Shown: positions 8,014-16,723, counted from the first letter of the stretch. The stretch is 53,199 bases of DNA from CAYMPW01 sp964558505 (GCA_964558505.1 CAZLEI010000006.1:1-53199); one strand, 5' to 3'. Numbers and translations: made by a program. The notes: a model not told the origin generated them from the sequence alone.

Positions 8014-8814
8014 TCAATACTTTTTGATGGCGTCGAGGGAACCGCAGCCTTTGGCGGCCTCGATGCAGTCACAATGCTTTCCGGCCCCTATCTTGGGAAG
8101 GCCGTTCTCCAGGAGCGTGAGCACCTTGCCGAGGCATTCGGCCATGGTCTTCAAGACCATGTCGATATCCACGGCCTCCTCCTTCCAAGCATCGTAATCC
8201 GTGACCGTGGCGAGGCTGCAGTAGCACATACCAAGCTCCCTGGCCAACTGCGCCTCCGGAACTGCGGTCATGCCGATGATGTCCCCGCCGAGTATCCTGA
8301 ACATGTTGCTCTCGGCACGGGATGAGAACCTCGGGCCTTCGATGCACACATATGCGCCGCCCTTGTGGTACTTTATCCCCATGCCCTTCGCCGCATCGGC
8401 AAAGATGCCGTTGAGGTACGGGCAGAACGGGTCCGCGAGGGAGATGTGGACGGTCTGATCGTAGAAGTATGTGTAATCGCGCCTCTTGGTGAAGTCGATT
8501 ATCTGATCCGCGATGACCAGATCCCCGGGGGCCATCTCCTCTTTGAGCGAGCCCACGGCGCATGCCGAGATGACGTACTCGCATCCGAGCTGCCTGAGGG
8601 CGTACATGTTGGCCCTGTACGGAACGGATGACGGAGGGTGCTGATGGCTCTTGCCGTGGCGGAAGAGGAAGGCCACCTCCACTCCTTTGATCTTCCCTAT
8701 GAGTATGGAATCCGACGGTTTACCGAAGGGCGTGTCCGGGAATTCGCTCCTGATGGTCTCGAATGTATCGGGATTGTATATCCCGGTGCCGCCTATTATA
8801 GCGATCTTTGGCAT
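8014..8814 (-). CDS. mtnP: S-methyl-5'-thioadenosine phosphorylase family protein
   Basis: This purine nucleoside phosphorylase family enzyme cleaves methylthioadenosine (or methylthioinosine) with phosphate, salvaging methylthioribose phosphate and the base. Motifs of the MTAP branch are visible: IIGGTGIYNPD at the N-terminus, a phosphate-binding FRHGKSHQHPPSSVPYRAN stretch, IEGPRFSSRAESNMFR, GMTAVPEAQLARELGMCY and VTDYDAWKE with the base-contacting Asp. Length 266 is standard. I cannot decide between adenosine- and inosine-type substrates from sequence alone. The gene is single, with its own terminator and a TATA-like TTTAAGAATA upstream. The PHP phosphatase gene lies just upstream on the same strand. 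Confidence 0.9.
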   Translation of the reverse strand: MPKIAIIGGTGIYNPDTFETIRSEFPDTPFGKPSDSILIGKIKGVEVAFLFRHGKSHQHPPSSVPYRANMYALRQLGCEYVISACAVGSLKEEMAPGDLVIADQIIDFTKRRDYTYFYDQTVHISLADPFCPYLNGIFADAAKGMGIKYHKGGAYVCIEGPRFSSRAESNMFRILGGDIIGMTAVPEAQLARELGMCYCSLATVTDYDAWKEEAVDIDMVLKTMAECLGKVLTLLENGLPKIGAGKHCDCIEAAKGCGSLDAIKKY

Positions 8815-8838
8815 GCCCCGATAATATTGTGATTATTC

Positions 8839-9486
8839 TTAAAGATGCCTTATTGCCTCGTAGGGCGTCACATGGAGCGCGGTCTCCGCTTCTTTGGCGG
8901 TGAGCCCGGCGCCCAATGCGACCGTCAGCGCGGCGGCGTCGTCCATGAGGTTCTCGGGAGCATGCGTATCGGAGTCGATGACCATCTTGGCACCGACCTG
9001 ACGTGCGACATTGACCACATGCCCGTTGGTGATGTTGTGCCCCATCCTGCCCGTGATCTCCAGGATGACATCGTTGTCCTTGGCCGCCTGTGCTTCTTCC
9101 ACGGTGATGAAACCCGGATGTGCCAGTATGTCTATGTCCGGATTCTCCGCAGATGCTCTGTTCGTGCCGGGGGCGACCGGTTCGGTCACGGTCTCGCCGT
9201 GGACGACGATCCATTGCGCGCCGTATCCCCTGGCCTGCCTGGCGACCTTGGCGATCTTGGAAGGGGGCACATGGGTTATCTCCACCCCCGGGATCACCTT
9301 TATGTAGTCCTCGCAGAGCTCGACGGCCTTCACCACATTCGTCACCACATGCTCCACGTTGGTCATGTCCACATGGTCGGTTATCGCTATCGCATCATGA
9401 CCGAGGACCATCGCCCTCCTGACCAATTCTGCGGGGATAAGCTCCCCGTCGCTGAATATCGTGTGAGTATGCAGATCGACCCTCAT
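8839..9486 (-). CDS. PHP-domain phosphatase, probable histidinol-phosphate phosphatase
   Basis: This PHP (polymerase and histidinol phosphatase) family metallohydrolase of 215 residues opens with the metal-binding motif MRVDLHTHTIFSDG, followed by AIAITDHVD, PGVEITHVPP, WIVVHGETV, DILAHPGFI and VIDSDTHAP, all metal-ligand positions of the fold. The ATG overlaps the hisIE stop as ATGA, so it is translated as the last gene of the histidine cluster. From that position, and the absence of another HisN/HisB-type phosphatase, I infer that it dephosphorylates L-histidinol phosphate. The short form (215 versus about 270 in HisK) is more like archaeal PHP proteins; another substrate is possible. Confidence 0.8.
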   Translation of the reverse strand: MRVDLHTHTIFSDGELIPAELVRRAMVLGHDAIAITDHVDMTNVEHVVTNVVKAVELCEDYIKVIPGVEITHVPPSKIAKVARQARGYGAQWIVVHGETVTEPVAPGTNRASAENPDIDILAHPGFITVEEAQAAKDNDVILEITGRMGHNITNGHVVNVARQVGAKMVIDSDTHAPENLMDDAAALTVALGAGLTAKEAETALHVTPYEAIRHL

Positions 9487-10088
9487 TGTCTCCTCTCCGA
9501 GAGCTTCTCGAACACCTTCTCCATGGGAAGGCCCGTCTTCTCGACGGCCACCATCGTGTGGTATATCATGTCCGCCAATTCCCAGGCCATCTCGTCGACA
9601 TCCCCGTCTTTGATCGCGAGGACGAATTCTGCGGATTCCTCGACGATCTTCTTGCACATGCGCGTCTCATCGGACATGAGCTTGCACGTGTAGCTGTCCT
9701 CCGAAGGATTGTCCCTGCGGTCGTCGATGACTGCCTTGAGGTCGGGGATTATGGCCGATGTCTTCTCGGTGTCACCGTATATGACCTCATCGAAACACGA
9801 GGGACGGCCGAGGTGGCAGGCGATGCCGCCGACCTGCTCCACGCGCGCCAATATGGTGTCCGCATCGCAGTCTATCTGCAGTGAGACTATCTTCTGCAGG
9901 TGGCCGGATTCCTCGCCCTTCTTCCACATCTTCTGGCGGCTGCGGGACCAGAAATGAGTGTACCCCGTGCTCTTCATGAGGCTCACGGCCTCCTCATTCG
10001 CCCATGCGACCATGAGGACCTGTCCGGTTATGTGATCTTGGACAACGACCGGGATCAATCCGTTCCCGTCGTACTTGAGATCGGTCAT
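9483..10088 (-). CDS. hisIE: phosphoribosyl-AMP cyclohydrolase / phosphoribosyl-ATP pyrophosphatase (HisIE)
   Basis: A bifunctional enzyme for steps 2 and 3 of histidine synthesis. Residues 1-110 are the HisI cyclohydrolase (LMVAWANEEA, FWSRSRQKMWKKGE, and the metal site DCDADT plus HLGRPSCF). Residues 115-201 are the HisE pyrophosphatase (ESAEFVLAIKDGD, ELADMIYHTMVA). The length of 201 is normal for the fusion. The ATG overlaps the hisF stop (ATGA), and its own stop overlaps the PHP gene start in the same way, so translation is coupled across all three genes. Confidence 0.93.
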   Translation of the reverse strand: MTDLKYDGNGLIPVVVQDHITGQVLMVAWANEEAVSLMKSTGYTHFWSRSRQKMWKKGEESGHLQKIVSLQIDCDADTILARVEQVGGIACHLGRPSCFDEVIYGDTEKTSAIIPDLKAVIDDRRDNPSEDSYTCKLMSDETRMCKKIVEESAEFVLAIKDGDVDEMAWELADMIYHTMVAVEKTGLPMEKVFEKLSERRQ

Positions 10089-10837
10089 CTTACCACGACC
10101 CCTCTGTCCTTCAGATACTCCTTGACCTCGGAAACCGTGTGCTCGTTGTAATGGAAGATGGATGCCGCAAGCGCTGCGCTGGCCCCGGTCTGCGTGAAGA
10201 CCTCGTATATGTCCTCTATGCTGCCGCAGCCTCCAGATGCGATGACGGGTATGGAGACCTCGTCCGTGATGGCCGCCGTCAGCGGTATGTCGTAACCTTC
10301 CTCGACACCGTCCGCGTCCATGGATGTTAGGAGTATCTCCCCTGCGCCCAGCTCCTCGACCTTCTTTGCCCAGGAGACGGCATCGATGCCGGCGGACTTG
10401 GTTCCGCCGTGCGTGAAGACCTCCCACCTGTCGCCGACGCGTTTGGCGTCGATGGCTATGACGACGCATTGCCTTCCGAAATCGTCGGCACAGGACGATA
10501 TGATGTCCGGGTTCGAGACCGCGGCGGAGTTCATGGAGACCTTGTCCGCCCCGGCGTTGAGCGCATCGTGCATATCGGAAACGGTCCTGATGCCCCCGCC
10601 CACGGTGAGTGGCACGAAGAGGTTCTTGGCCGTCTCCGAGACGATGTCCAGGGTGTTCTGCCTCGCTTCCAGGGATGCGGAGATGTCCAGGAACGTTATC
10701 TCGTCGGCACCCTGTTCCTCGTATGCACGCGCCAATGCCGGCGGGCTGCCCACATCTTTGAGGTTCTTGAAATTGATTCCTTTGACTACTTTGCCGTCTT
10801 TGACGTCCAAACATGGGATTATTCTTTTCGTAAGCAT
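10085..10837 (-). CDS. hisF: imidazole glycerol phosphate synthase, cyclase subunit HisF
   Basis: HisF joins PRFAR with ammonia delivered by HisH to give imidazole glycerol phosphate and AICAR. The (beta/alpha)8 barrel motifs are complete: catalytic Asp in IIPCLDVKDGKVVKG, PLTVGGGIRT, VVIAIDAKRVG, LLTSMDADG with the second catalytic Asp, and VIASGGCGS. Length 250 is normal. It starts four bases after the hisB stop and its stop overlaps the hisIE start. Its partner HisH is encoded about 2.4 kb upstream in the same cluster. Confidence 0.95.
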   Translation of the reverse strand: MLTKRIIPCLDVKDGKVVKGINFKNLKDVGSPPALARAYEEQGADEITFLDISASLEARQNTLDIVSETAKNLFVPLTVGGGIRTVSDMHDALNAGADKVSMNSAAVSNPDIISSCADDFGRQCVVIAIDAKRVGDRWEVFTHGGTKSAGIDAVSWAKKVEELGAGEILLTSMDADGVEEGYDIPLTAAITDEVSIPVIASGGCGSIEDIYEVFTQTGASAALAASIFHYNEHTVSEVKEYLKDRGVVVR

Positions 10838-10841
10838 GTGA

Positions 10842-11393
10842 TCACCCTTTGACCTCTACGCGGTCTTTGGTACTGAGCTCGCTGTCCCTCTCCCTGAGGG
10901 CGGCCTTGAGGGCGGCGCCCATGGATTTGAACGAGGCTTCGACGATGTGGTGCTCATCGAAACCGCGGATGACCACCGTGTGGAGAGTGATGCCGGAAGA
11001 CATCGCGAAACTCCTGAAGAAGTGATGATAGAGCGTATCGGGGCAGTCGATCTCCGCATAAGGGCGGTCGACGATGTCCAGCGATGTCATCACCAGCGCA
11101 TCGTCCATGGGGACCACTTTGGTGGACATCCTCTCTATCGGCCTGCCGTCGTTGGCCTTGGCGAACGCCTTGCCGATCGTTATCGCCACATCCTCGATGA
11201 GGTGGTGGTCGTTATCCCCGGACGCTTTCATGGATATGTCGAACGATGCGTACCTAGCAAGGGTCTCCACCATGTGCTTGAGGAACTGGATGTCGCACTC
11301 GACATCGTACTTCCCGCTGCCGTCCAGGTTGAGGTCGATGACGACGTTCGTCTCCTTGGTGTTACGCTCTATTTGGGCTATCCGGTCGCTCAT
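10842..11393 (-). CDS. hisB: imidazoleglycerol-phosphate dehydratase HisB
   Basis: HisB dehydrates imidazole glycerol phosphate to imidazole acetol phosphate using manganese. Metal-site motifs are visible: GDNDHHLIEDVAI, DEHHIVEASFKSMG and the C-terminal STKD. The usual first motif F-D-H-M is here LKHM: the ligand His is kept, but the preceding Asp is replaced by Lys. Length 183 is slightly short (family about 190-200). It is monofunctional, with no HAD phosphatase domain, consistent with a separate PHP phosphatase downstream. The regulator gene lies just upstream. Confidence 0.92.
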   Translation of the reverse strand: MSDRIAQIERNTKETNVVIDLNLDGSGKYDVECDIQFLKHMVETLARYASFDISMKASGDNDHHLIEDVAITIGKAFAKANDGRPIERMSTKVVPMDDALVMTSLDIVDRPYAEIDCPDTLYHHFFRSFAMSSGITLHTVVIRGFDEHHIVEASFKSMGAALKAALRERDSELSTKDRVEVKG

Positions 11394-11433
11394 GATGTAT
11401 CGCGGCGTTCATTGATGTCGCGATATAAGTAGT

Positions 11434-11841
11434 TCACGAGCGCGAGCGCGCGTCCGCGCTTATGTTCTTGCGCGGGCATTCCATGCACTTGGTCAGCGGC
11501 GTCTGGGACCCCATCCTGTCGTATATCTCGGCCAACATCCCGGATCCTTTGACGAAAACGCAGATGCGGCAGAGCTCCACGGTGATATCGCCGCCTGCCG
11601 CGATCCTTTCGGCGGATTCAGAGATCTGCTTGTAGAAATCATCGCGGTACTTGCTCTCATCGATCGTGGGGTTCCCGCCCCTGAGGCCGTTGATGTACTG
11701 GGACACTGCGGCACTTGTGACACCGAAAGACTCTGCGACCTTCATCTGGGTATATCCATGGACCTTCACCAGCTCTTTGGCCAACGATCCCCTTGCGGTA
11801 GGCAGGAGTTGCGATACGACAAGTTCACAGGGAAGTTTCAT
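11434..11841 (-). CDS. HTH transcriptional regulator (COG2522-like) with a cysteine pair motif
   Basis: A 135-residue protein. A lambda-repressor-like helix-turn-helix lies at about 28-55 (YTQMKVAESFGVTSAAVSQY). The C-terminal part holds cysteines in CRIC and CMECP, which could bind zinc or an iron-sulfur cluster. This layout is an archaeal regulator family known as COG2522. It sits inside the his cluster between hisA and hisB on the same strand. A perfect TAACACTGTTA palindrome lies two bases before its ATG, so autoregulation is plausible. Whether it controls histidine genes is inference from position only. Confidence 0.8.
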   Translation of the reverse strand: MKLPCELVVSQLLPTARGSLAKELVKVHGYTQMKVAESFGVTSAAVSQYINGLRGGNPTIDESKYRDDFYKQISESAERIAAGGDITVELCRICVFVKGSGMLAEIYDRMGSQTPLTKCMECPRKNISADARSRS

Positions 11842-11843
11842 GA

Positions 11844-11854
11844 TAACACTGTTA
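11844..11854 (-). promoter_or_regulatory. palindrome TAACACTGTTA at the HTH gene start
   Basis: A perfect 11-bp inverted repeat two bases upstream of the ATG. It shares the heptamer TAACACT with the palindromes at 7845-7871. Confidence 0.4.
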
Positions 11855-11920
11855 CATGGATTGATTGATGCAATATAAACGCTTTGTGCATTGGATGTAT
11901 GCCCCCATCGCGATGCGCGG

Positions 11921-12640
11921 TCACGCTTTCCAAGGCGTTCCCCATTCCCAGGGCGAGACGCGTCCTGTGTAGATCGCTATGCCCACGACGGCTCCCTCGG
12001 CGCCTGCGGACGACAGGGTCATCGCATCGCGATGCGTGGTCACGCCGCCGGATGCGACCACGGGGCACGGGCACCTGGATATGAAATCCTCTGCCCATTC
12101 CTCATCGATCCCGTTGCCCTTGCCCTCTACGTCGACATTTGTGTTGAGGACGCCTGCGAGCGGAAGGCTGCGTATCACGCCGAACATCTCGTCCAGGGAT
12201 ATGGGCGCGGACTCCTGCCACCCCTTTATCGCTATCTCGCCGTTCTTCGTATCAAGTGCCAGCATTATCTTTTTCGGATATTTCCGGGCCATGTCGCACA
12301 GCCAAGCGGTGTCTTTGACGGCCTTGGTGCCGACAATCACCCTATGCGCTCCGGCGCAGATGTACTCCTCGATCTTGTCCTCGGACCTTATCCCTCCGCC
12401 GACCTGCACGGGCACACCGGCCTCTTTGATGATGCGGCAGATCACCTGGGAATTGTCCTCTTTGCCGAAGGCGCCGTCCAGGTCCACGAGATGGAGCATC
12501 GGAGCGCCTTTCGCCACCCACGACATGGCGACCTCGTATGGGTCGGGGATGATTATCTGCTCGGAACCCGGTACTCCGCCGACCAGCTGGACCACGTGAT
12601 GGTCCATGATGTCCACGGCAGGGATTATGATCAAAGGCAT
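11921..12640 (-). CDS. hisA: phosphoribosylformimino-AICAR-P isomerase HisA
   Basis: HisA isomerises ProFAR to PRFAR, the substrate of HisF/HisH. Barrel motifs are visible: IIPAVDIMDHHVVQLVGG with the catalytic Asp, LHLVDLDGAFG, VQVGGGIRSED, RVIVGTKAVKD, LALDTKNGE, NVDVEGKGNG and VVASGGVTT. Length 239 is normal. The start overlaps the last codons of hisH (stop at 12631-12633), with GGAGGG just before the ATG. Downstream comes the HTH regulator after an 80-base gap. Confidence 0.94.
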   Translation of the reverse strand: MPLIIIPAVDIMDHHVVQLVGGVPGSEQIIIPDPYEVAMSWVAKGAPMLHLVDLDGAFGKEDNSQVICRIIKEAGVPVQVGGGIRSEDKIEEYICAGAHRVIVGTKAVKDTAWLCDMARKYPKKIMLALDTKNGEIAIKGWQESAPISLDEMFGVIRSLPLAGVLNTNVDVEGKGNGIDEEWAEDFISRCPCPVVASGGVTTHRDAMTLSSAGAEGAVVGIAIYTGRVSPWEWGTPWKA

Positions 12641-13236
12641 CCCTCCGCGAAACCGATGAAATTGGTGAGATATGCCAGACCGGACCCGCTGCTCTTCTCG
12701 GGGTGGAACTGGGACCCGTACACGTTCTTCACCCTGAAGAGCGTGGGTATGTCATTCCCCTCGTACTCCGTATGGCCGACGGCCATCGACGGGTCATCGG
12801 GGACCCCGTAATACGAATGCGCGAAATAGAAATTGCGGTTCTCGATGCCGTCCATGATAGGATCTTGAGTCTTCACGGTGTTCCACCCCATCTGCGGCAC
12901 CTGGCGGGCCTTGAGGTTGACCACGTGCCCGGGCACCATGCCCAGACCTGGGCACTTGCCCTCGGCGCTGTCGTCGAACAGTATCTGCATGCCTATGCAG
13001 ATCCCGATCATCGGCGTACCGGATGCCAACATTGATTTCAAATCGTCTTTATATGGCAGAAGGCGGGATATAGTCTTATCGAATGCCCCGACACCGGGGA
13101 ACACGATGCATTCCGCATCCAGGAGCTCGGACATGTCGGTCACGACCTCGGTGACCGCACCGCAGTCCTCCAAGGCCTTTTTTATAGAGTGGAGATTGCC
13201 GACGCCGTAGTCGGCTATCGTCATCTTCAGCGGCAT
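12631..13236 (-). CDS. hisH: imidazole glycerol phosphate synthase, glutaminase subunit HisH
   Basis: HisH hydrolyses glutamine and channels ammonia to HisF. The class I glutaminase triad is visible: Cys in GICIGMQILFDD, and His and Glu in QFHPEKSSGSG. The oxyanion region PGVGAFD is also present. I chose the ATG at 13236 because GGTGATC, a strong match to the archaeal anti-Shine-Dalgarno, lies five bases upstream; the ATG at 13224 (MTIADYGVGNLHS) would fit the family start equally well. The gene overlaps the hisC end and the hisA start, so translation is coupled. Confidence 0.92.
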   Translation of the reverse strand: MPLKMTIADYGVGNLHSIKKALEDCGAVTEVVTDMSELLDAECIVFPGVGAFDKTISRLLPYKDDLKSMLASGTPMIGICIGMQILFDDSAEGKCPGLGMVPGHVVNLKARQVPQMGWNTVKTQDPIMDGIENRNFYFAHSYYGVPDDPSMAVGHTEYEGNDIPTLFRVKNVYGSQFHPEKSSGSGLAYLTNFIGFAEGCL

Positions 13237-14279
13237 TCCGAGATCACCTGGGCCATCTTGTCGATCATCATCTCGTTGAGCTCCGCGGTGCCGATGGTCA
13301 TCCTGACGCAGTTCTCGGTCCTGTGCTTCGAGCCGAAATCGCGTATGAGGACGCCTTTCTCCTTGAGCCCTTTGACCATGTCCGCATGGTCGATGGGGCA
13401 TTCCGCCAGGATGAAGTTGGAATCGGACGGGAATGTCCTGAAGCCCAGGCCCCTGAGGGCGGAATCCAGTTTCGGGCGCTGCTCGTTGACCATGGCGACG
13501 CTCCTCTTGATGAAGCCCTGGTCCTTGACGGCCGCTATGGCCGCACCCTCGGAGAGCATGTTCAGCGAGTAGGGGATCTTGACGCAGTTCATCATGTCCG
13601 CCACCGCGATGTTCGACACTGCATAGCCGACCCTGAGCCCGGCCATCGAATATGCCTTCGAGAACGTCCTCATCACTATGAGGTTCTCGAACTCGTCGAC
13701 CTTGGATATCATGGAACCCGAGGCGTATTCGACATATGCCTCATCGAGTATGACGATCCCGTCGAACCTGTTCAACACCTCTTCCACATCCTTGTGCCTG
13801 AATATGTTGCCGGTGGGGTTGTTGGGACTGGGCATGATGATGACCTTGGCGTCCGTCCTGACCATGTCATCCACATTCAACTGGAAATCCTCGTCCAGTT
13901 CCACGGGGATCGTCGCCCCGCCGTTCATCGTTATGAAATAATCGTAAAGGGAATAAGAAGGCACCGGCATGACGCAATCGCTGCCGACCTCCGCGAATGT
14001 CTTGAATGCGACGTCCAGCATCTCGTCCGATCCGTTACCGGCGACGAAATTGTCTGTCTGAAGGCCGTAAAGCTCAGCGAGCGCTCCCCTGAGACCGTCC
14101 GAATAGGTGTTGGGATAACCGCTGATGTCCCCGCGCCAATTCTTCATGTACTCCATGGCGGCGGGGTTGGGACCGAGCACATTGGTGTTCGTGTCCATGC
14201 GGACCTCTCCTCCGATCTTGGGATTGTAGTACTTCTGGAACCCGCGGGCGGATGCCCTCATCATGTCGCGGGATGGCAT
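13227..14279 (-). CDS. hisC: histidinol-phosphate aminotransferase HisC
   Basis: A PLP enzyme that transaminates imidazole acetol phosphate to histidinol phosphate. Fold-type I motifs are clear: NVLGPNPAAM near the N-terminus, GNGSDEMLD for cofactor phosphate, PSPNNPTGN, ILDEAYVEYA with the PLP-pyridine Asp, and RTFSKAYSMAGLRVGY with the Schiff-base lysine. Length 350 is normal. Its ATG directly follows the hisG stop (TGAATG). Confidence 0.94.
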   Translation of the reverse strand: MPSRDMMRASARGFQKYYNPKIGGEVRMDTNTNVLGPNPAAMEYMKNWRGDISGYPNTYSDGLRGALAELYGLQTDNFVAGNGSDEMLDVAFKTFAEVGSDCVMPVPSYSLYDYFITMNGGATIPVELDEDFQLNVDDMVRTDAKVIIMPSPNNPTGNIFRHKDVEEVLNRFDGIVILDEAYVEYASGSMISKVDEFENLIVMRTFSKAYSMAGLRVGYAVSNIAVADMMNCVKIPYSLNMLSEGAAIAAVKDQGFIKRSVAMVNEQRPKLDSALRGLGFRTFPSDSNFILAECPIDHADMVKGLKEKGVLIRDFGSKHRTENCVRMTIGTAELNEMMIDKMAQVISECR

Positions 14280-15143
14280 TCACTGCACCAGCCTGTCTAT
14301 AGGGAGGATGAGTATGCCTTTACCGCCGATGTTCTTGAGGCCGTTGACGGCCTCATAGACCTCGTCCTGGGATATGACGACGTGGATGGCGACCATGTCC
14401 GTCCTGCCGGCGATGTCCAGCACGGTCGGGCCGCCGATGCCCGGGAGCATCTTCTCGACCTGCGGCAGTTTGGAACGGGGGATGTCGGCCATGAGGTACT
14501 TCATCTTCTCGGCCGCTATGACGCTGGAGATCGCATTGACGACGTTGTCGATCTCCGCCCCCCTCTCCTTGAGGGCGGCCTTGGTGGTGATGACGGCGGC
14601 CTGGGATTTCACGATGGTCTCCACTTCCACCAGATTGTTGGTCTTCAGCGTGGAACCGCTGGAGACGAGGTCGACTATGATGTCCGAGACCCCGAGGTAC
14701 GGCATGATCTCCGCCGCGCCCGAGACCGTGACGACCTCGACGCTCTTGCCCCTCTCGGCCATGAACTTGCGGGTTATGTTGGGGAACGAAGTGGCGATGC
14801 GGCATCCGGAAGGGATATCGTCGAGGCACTTTATCCTGGATGCTTCGGGAGCTGCAACGGAGAGACGGCAGAAACCGAACTCCAGATCGAGGACGTTCTC
14901 CATCGCATAGCCGGATTCCGCCACCTGGTCCAGACCGGTGATCCCCAGGTCTATCGTCCCGGAGTTTATGAACTCGGGGATATCCTGTGCACGGACGAAC
15001 ATGACCTCTATGTCCTGGTTCTTCACCGTGACGTACAGCCTCCTCCCCCAGTCCTCTCCTATGTCGAGTCCGGATTTCTGGAGGAGCTCCACTGCCCTCT
15101 CATTCAGCCTTCCTTTGTTGGGTATCGCCATTCTGAGCGTCAT
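14280..15143 (-). CDS. hisG: ATP phosphoribosyltransferase HisG, long form
   Basis: HisG condenses ATP and PRPP in the first committed step of histidine synthesis. The 287-residue protein is the long form: a two-lobe catalytic domain (MAIPNKGRLNE, DLGITGLDQVAESG, IATSFPNIT, and the PRPP loop region VSDIIVDLVSSGSTLK) plus a C-terminal ACT-like regulatory domain (about 210-287) that allows histidine feedback inhibition without HisZ. The start at 15143 has GAGGCG five bases upstream. It is the first gene of the his cluster; the 116-base gap before it holds the presumed promoter. Confidence 0.94.
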   Translation of the reverse strand: MTLRMAIPNKGRLNERAVELLQKSGLDIGEDWGRRLYVTVKNQDIEVMFVRAQDIPEFINSGTIDLGITGLDQVAESGYAMENVLDLEFGFCRLSVAAPEASRIKCLDDIPSGCRIATSFPNITRKFMAERGKSVEVVTVSGAAEIMPYLGVSDIIVDLVSSGSTLKTNNLVEVETIVKSQAAVITTKAALKERGAEIDNVVNAISSVIAAEKMKYLMADIPRSKLPQVEKMLPGIGGPTVLDIAGRTDMVAIHVVISQDEVYEAVNGLKNIGGKGILILPIDRLVQ

Positions 15144-15259
15144 TTCGTCGCCTCGGATGCTTTGGTATAAGTATAGCATAGATAAGGTTTGTCGATGCCT
15201 TCGACCGTATGGGCGGCGGGGTGCCCGCTTCTGCGCGGGACGCCTCTGCCGCGATCGGA

Positions 15260-16321
15260 TCACAGGTAGTTCTTGGCCTTGGCGAGCTCTGCGTTGAGAA
15301 CAGAGCCTCCGGCGCCGCCCCTGATCGTGTTGTGGGACATGGCGAACGCCTTGTAGTATCCGTTGCTCTTCCTTATCCTTCCGATCGTGACGGCCATTCC
15401 CCTGGCGCGCTGAGGCGTTCCTGCCATGGCATCGAACACCGGCTGCGGGCGGTTGGGCTCGGTCCTGACTATGATCGGCTGGGTCGGAGCGGACGGGAGG
15501 TTCAGCCTCTGAGGCTCGCCGCGGTACTTCTCCAAAGTGGTGGCGATCTCCTCGAGCGACGGGGAACCCTCGAGGTCCAGGACCAGCGATTCGGTGTGCC
15601 CGTCGATGACAGAGACCCTTGCGCAATTGGCCATGACCTTGAAATCGGCGTACTTGAAAGCGCCGTTCTCATATGTGCCGAGCATCTTGGCGAGCTCGGC
15701 CTCCATCTTCTCCTCTTCTCCGCTGATGTACGGTACGACGTTGCCGACCGCGTCCAGCGAGGGGACGCCGGGGTATCCCGCGCCCGAGAGCGCCTGGTAG
15801 GTTGATACGAACGCCTGCTTCAGGACGTATGCGTCGTTGATGGCGGCCAGAGGTGCCGCGATGCCCGTGGATGAGCAGTTGGCATTGGTCACGATGAAAC
15901 CGCCGTTGCCGTAGGTCGATTGGTCCTTCACGGATTCCATCTGGTCGGGGTTCACCTCCGGGATTATGATCGGCACGTTCTTGTCCATCCTGTGGGAGCC
16001 CGCATTTGTGAATATGGCCACACCCAGACCTGCCAGGTCGGATTCGGTCGGTCCGGCCAGGTCCGAGGGGATCCCGCTGAAGGCCAGCCTGTCGTTCTTG
16101 GCTATCTTATTGAGGTCCATGACCTCGATCTCCCTCTCCATGGTCTCATCGAGGTACACGTGGTCCCTGACCTTCAGAACGTCCTTGAGCTTCTTGCCGG
16201 CGGACCGCTCGGATGCGTAGAGCCCCTCGATCTCGAAATAGGGGTGGTCCTCCAGCATCTGCACGAACCTCTGGCCGATCATGCCCGTGGCGCCTAGGAT
16301 TGCTACGTTGATTTTGCTCAT
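15260..16321 (-). CDS. asd: aspartate-semialdehyde dehydrogenase, archaeal type
   Basis: This enzyme reduces aspartyl phosphate with NADPH to aspartate semialdehyde, the branch point to lysine, threonine and methionine. The dinucleotide-binding loop is ILGATGMIGQRFV, the catalytic cysteine is in TNANCSSTGIA and the catalytic histidine is in DGHTESL. Length 353 and the GAGYPGVPSLD stretch fit the archaeal/fungal branch of the family. It lies just upstream of hisG on the same strand, but the 116-base gap suggests separate transcription. Confidence 0.94.
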   Translation of the reverse strand: MSKINVAILGATGMIGQRFVQMLEDHPYFEIEGLYASERSAGKKLKDVLKVRDHVYLDETMEREIEVMDLNKIAKNDRLAFSGIPSDLAGPTESDLAGLGVAIFTNAGSHRMDKNVPIIIPEVNPDQMESVKDQSTYGNGGFIVTNANCSSTGIAAPLAAINDAYVLKQAFVSTYQALSGAGYPGVPSLDAVGNVVPYISGEEEKMEAELAKMLGTYENGAFKYADFKVMANCARVSVIDGHTESLVLDLEGSPSLEEIATTLEKYRGEPQRLNLPSAPTQPIIVRTEPNRPQPVFDAMAGTPQRARGMAVTIGRIRKSNGYYKAFAMSHNTIRGGAGGSVLNAELAKAKNYL

Positions 16322-16450
16322 TTTTACACACTCCGTGCGAATGGCGATGATATGACGAGCCGATTAAATAACTATCGCGCAGAACTAAAACGCGCATCCT
16401 GCATCGGCATGACCCCTGGTACATGCCGCAGGGGCGAGGGGCCGTCGATG

Positions 16451-16723
16451 TCACTCGAAGAAATGCTTCTGCCTCTCCTTGGAGATCTTCAGGAGGACTT
16501 CGGCAATCTGACGTGCTTCGTTCTCGGAGAGGCTGACCTCTTCGCAGAGCTCGTGGTATCTCCTGATGACCTCTGCCTCCTTCTCGGGATCCCAGTAATC
16601 CATCGCAGATGTCTTCTTGGCCTTGGCCAGCTCGTCTGCGATCTCCATACGGGTTGCGATCAGATCGATGATCTCTTCGTCGATCGCTTCGATCTGGTCC
16701 CTGAGTTCCTTTGTGTTCGGCAT
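16451..16723 (-). CDS. chorismate mutase, AroQ type
   Basis: A helical protein of 90 residues that rearranges chorismate to prephenate for phenylalanine and tyrosine. It has the AroQ signature: LRDQIEAIDEEIIDLIATRMEIADELAKAK in the first helix (active-site Arg and Lys), followed by DPEKEAEVIRRYHELCEE and a C-terminal helix. The open frame extends far upstream, but the ATG at 16723, with GGTG five bases before it, gives the normal family size. It is divergent from the giant LRR gene. Confidence 0.88.
   Translation of the reverse strand: MPNTKELRDQIEAIDEEIIDLIATRMEIADELAKAKKTSAMDYWDPEKEAEVIRRYHELCEEVSLSENEARQIAEVLLKISKERQKHFFE

Noticed and set aside
13323..15170. A 615-codon plus-strand open frame opposite hisC and hisG
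   Set aside because: It covers two well-supported his genes on the other strand and shows no domain motif.
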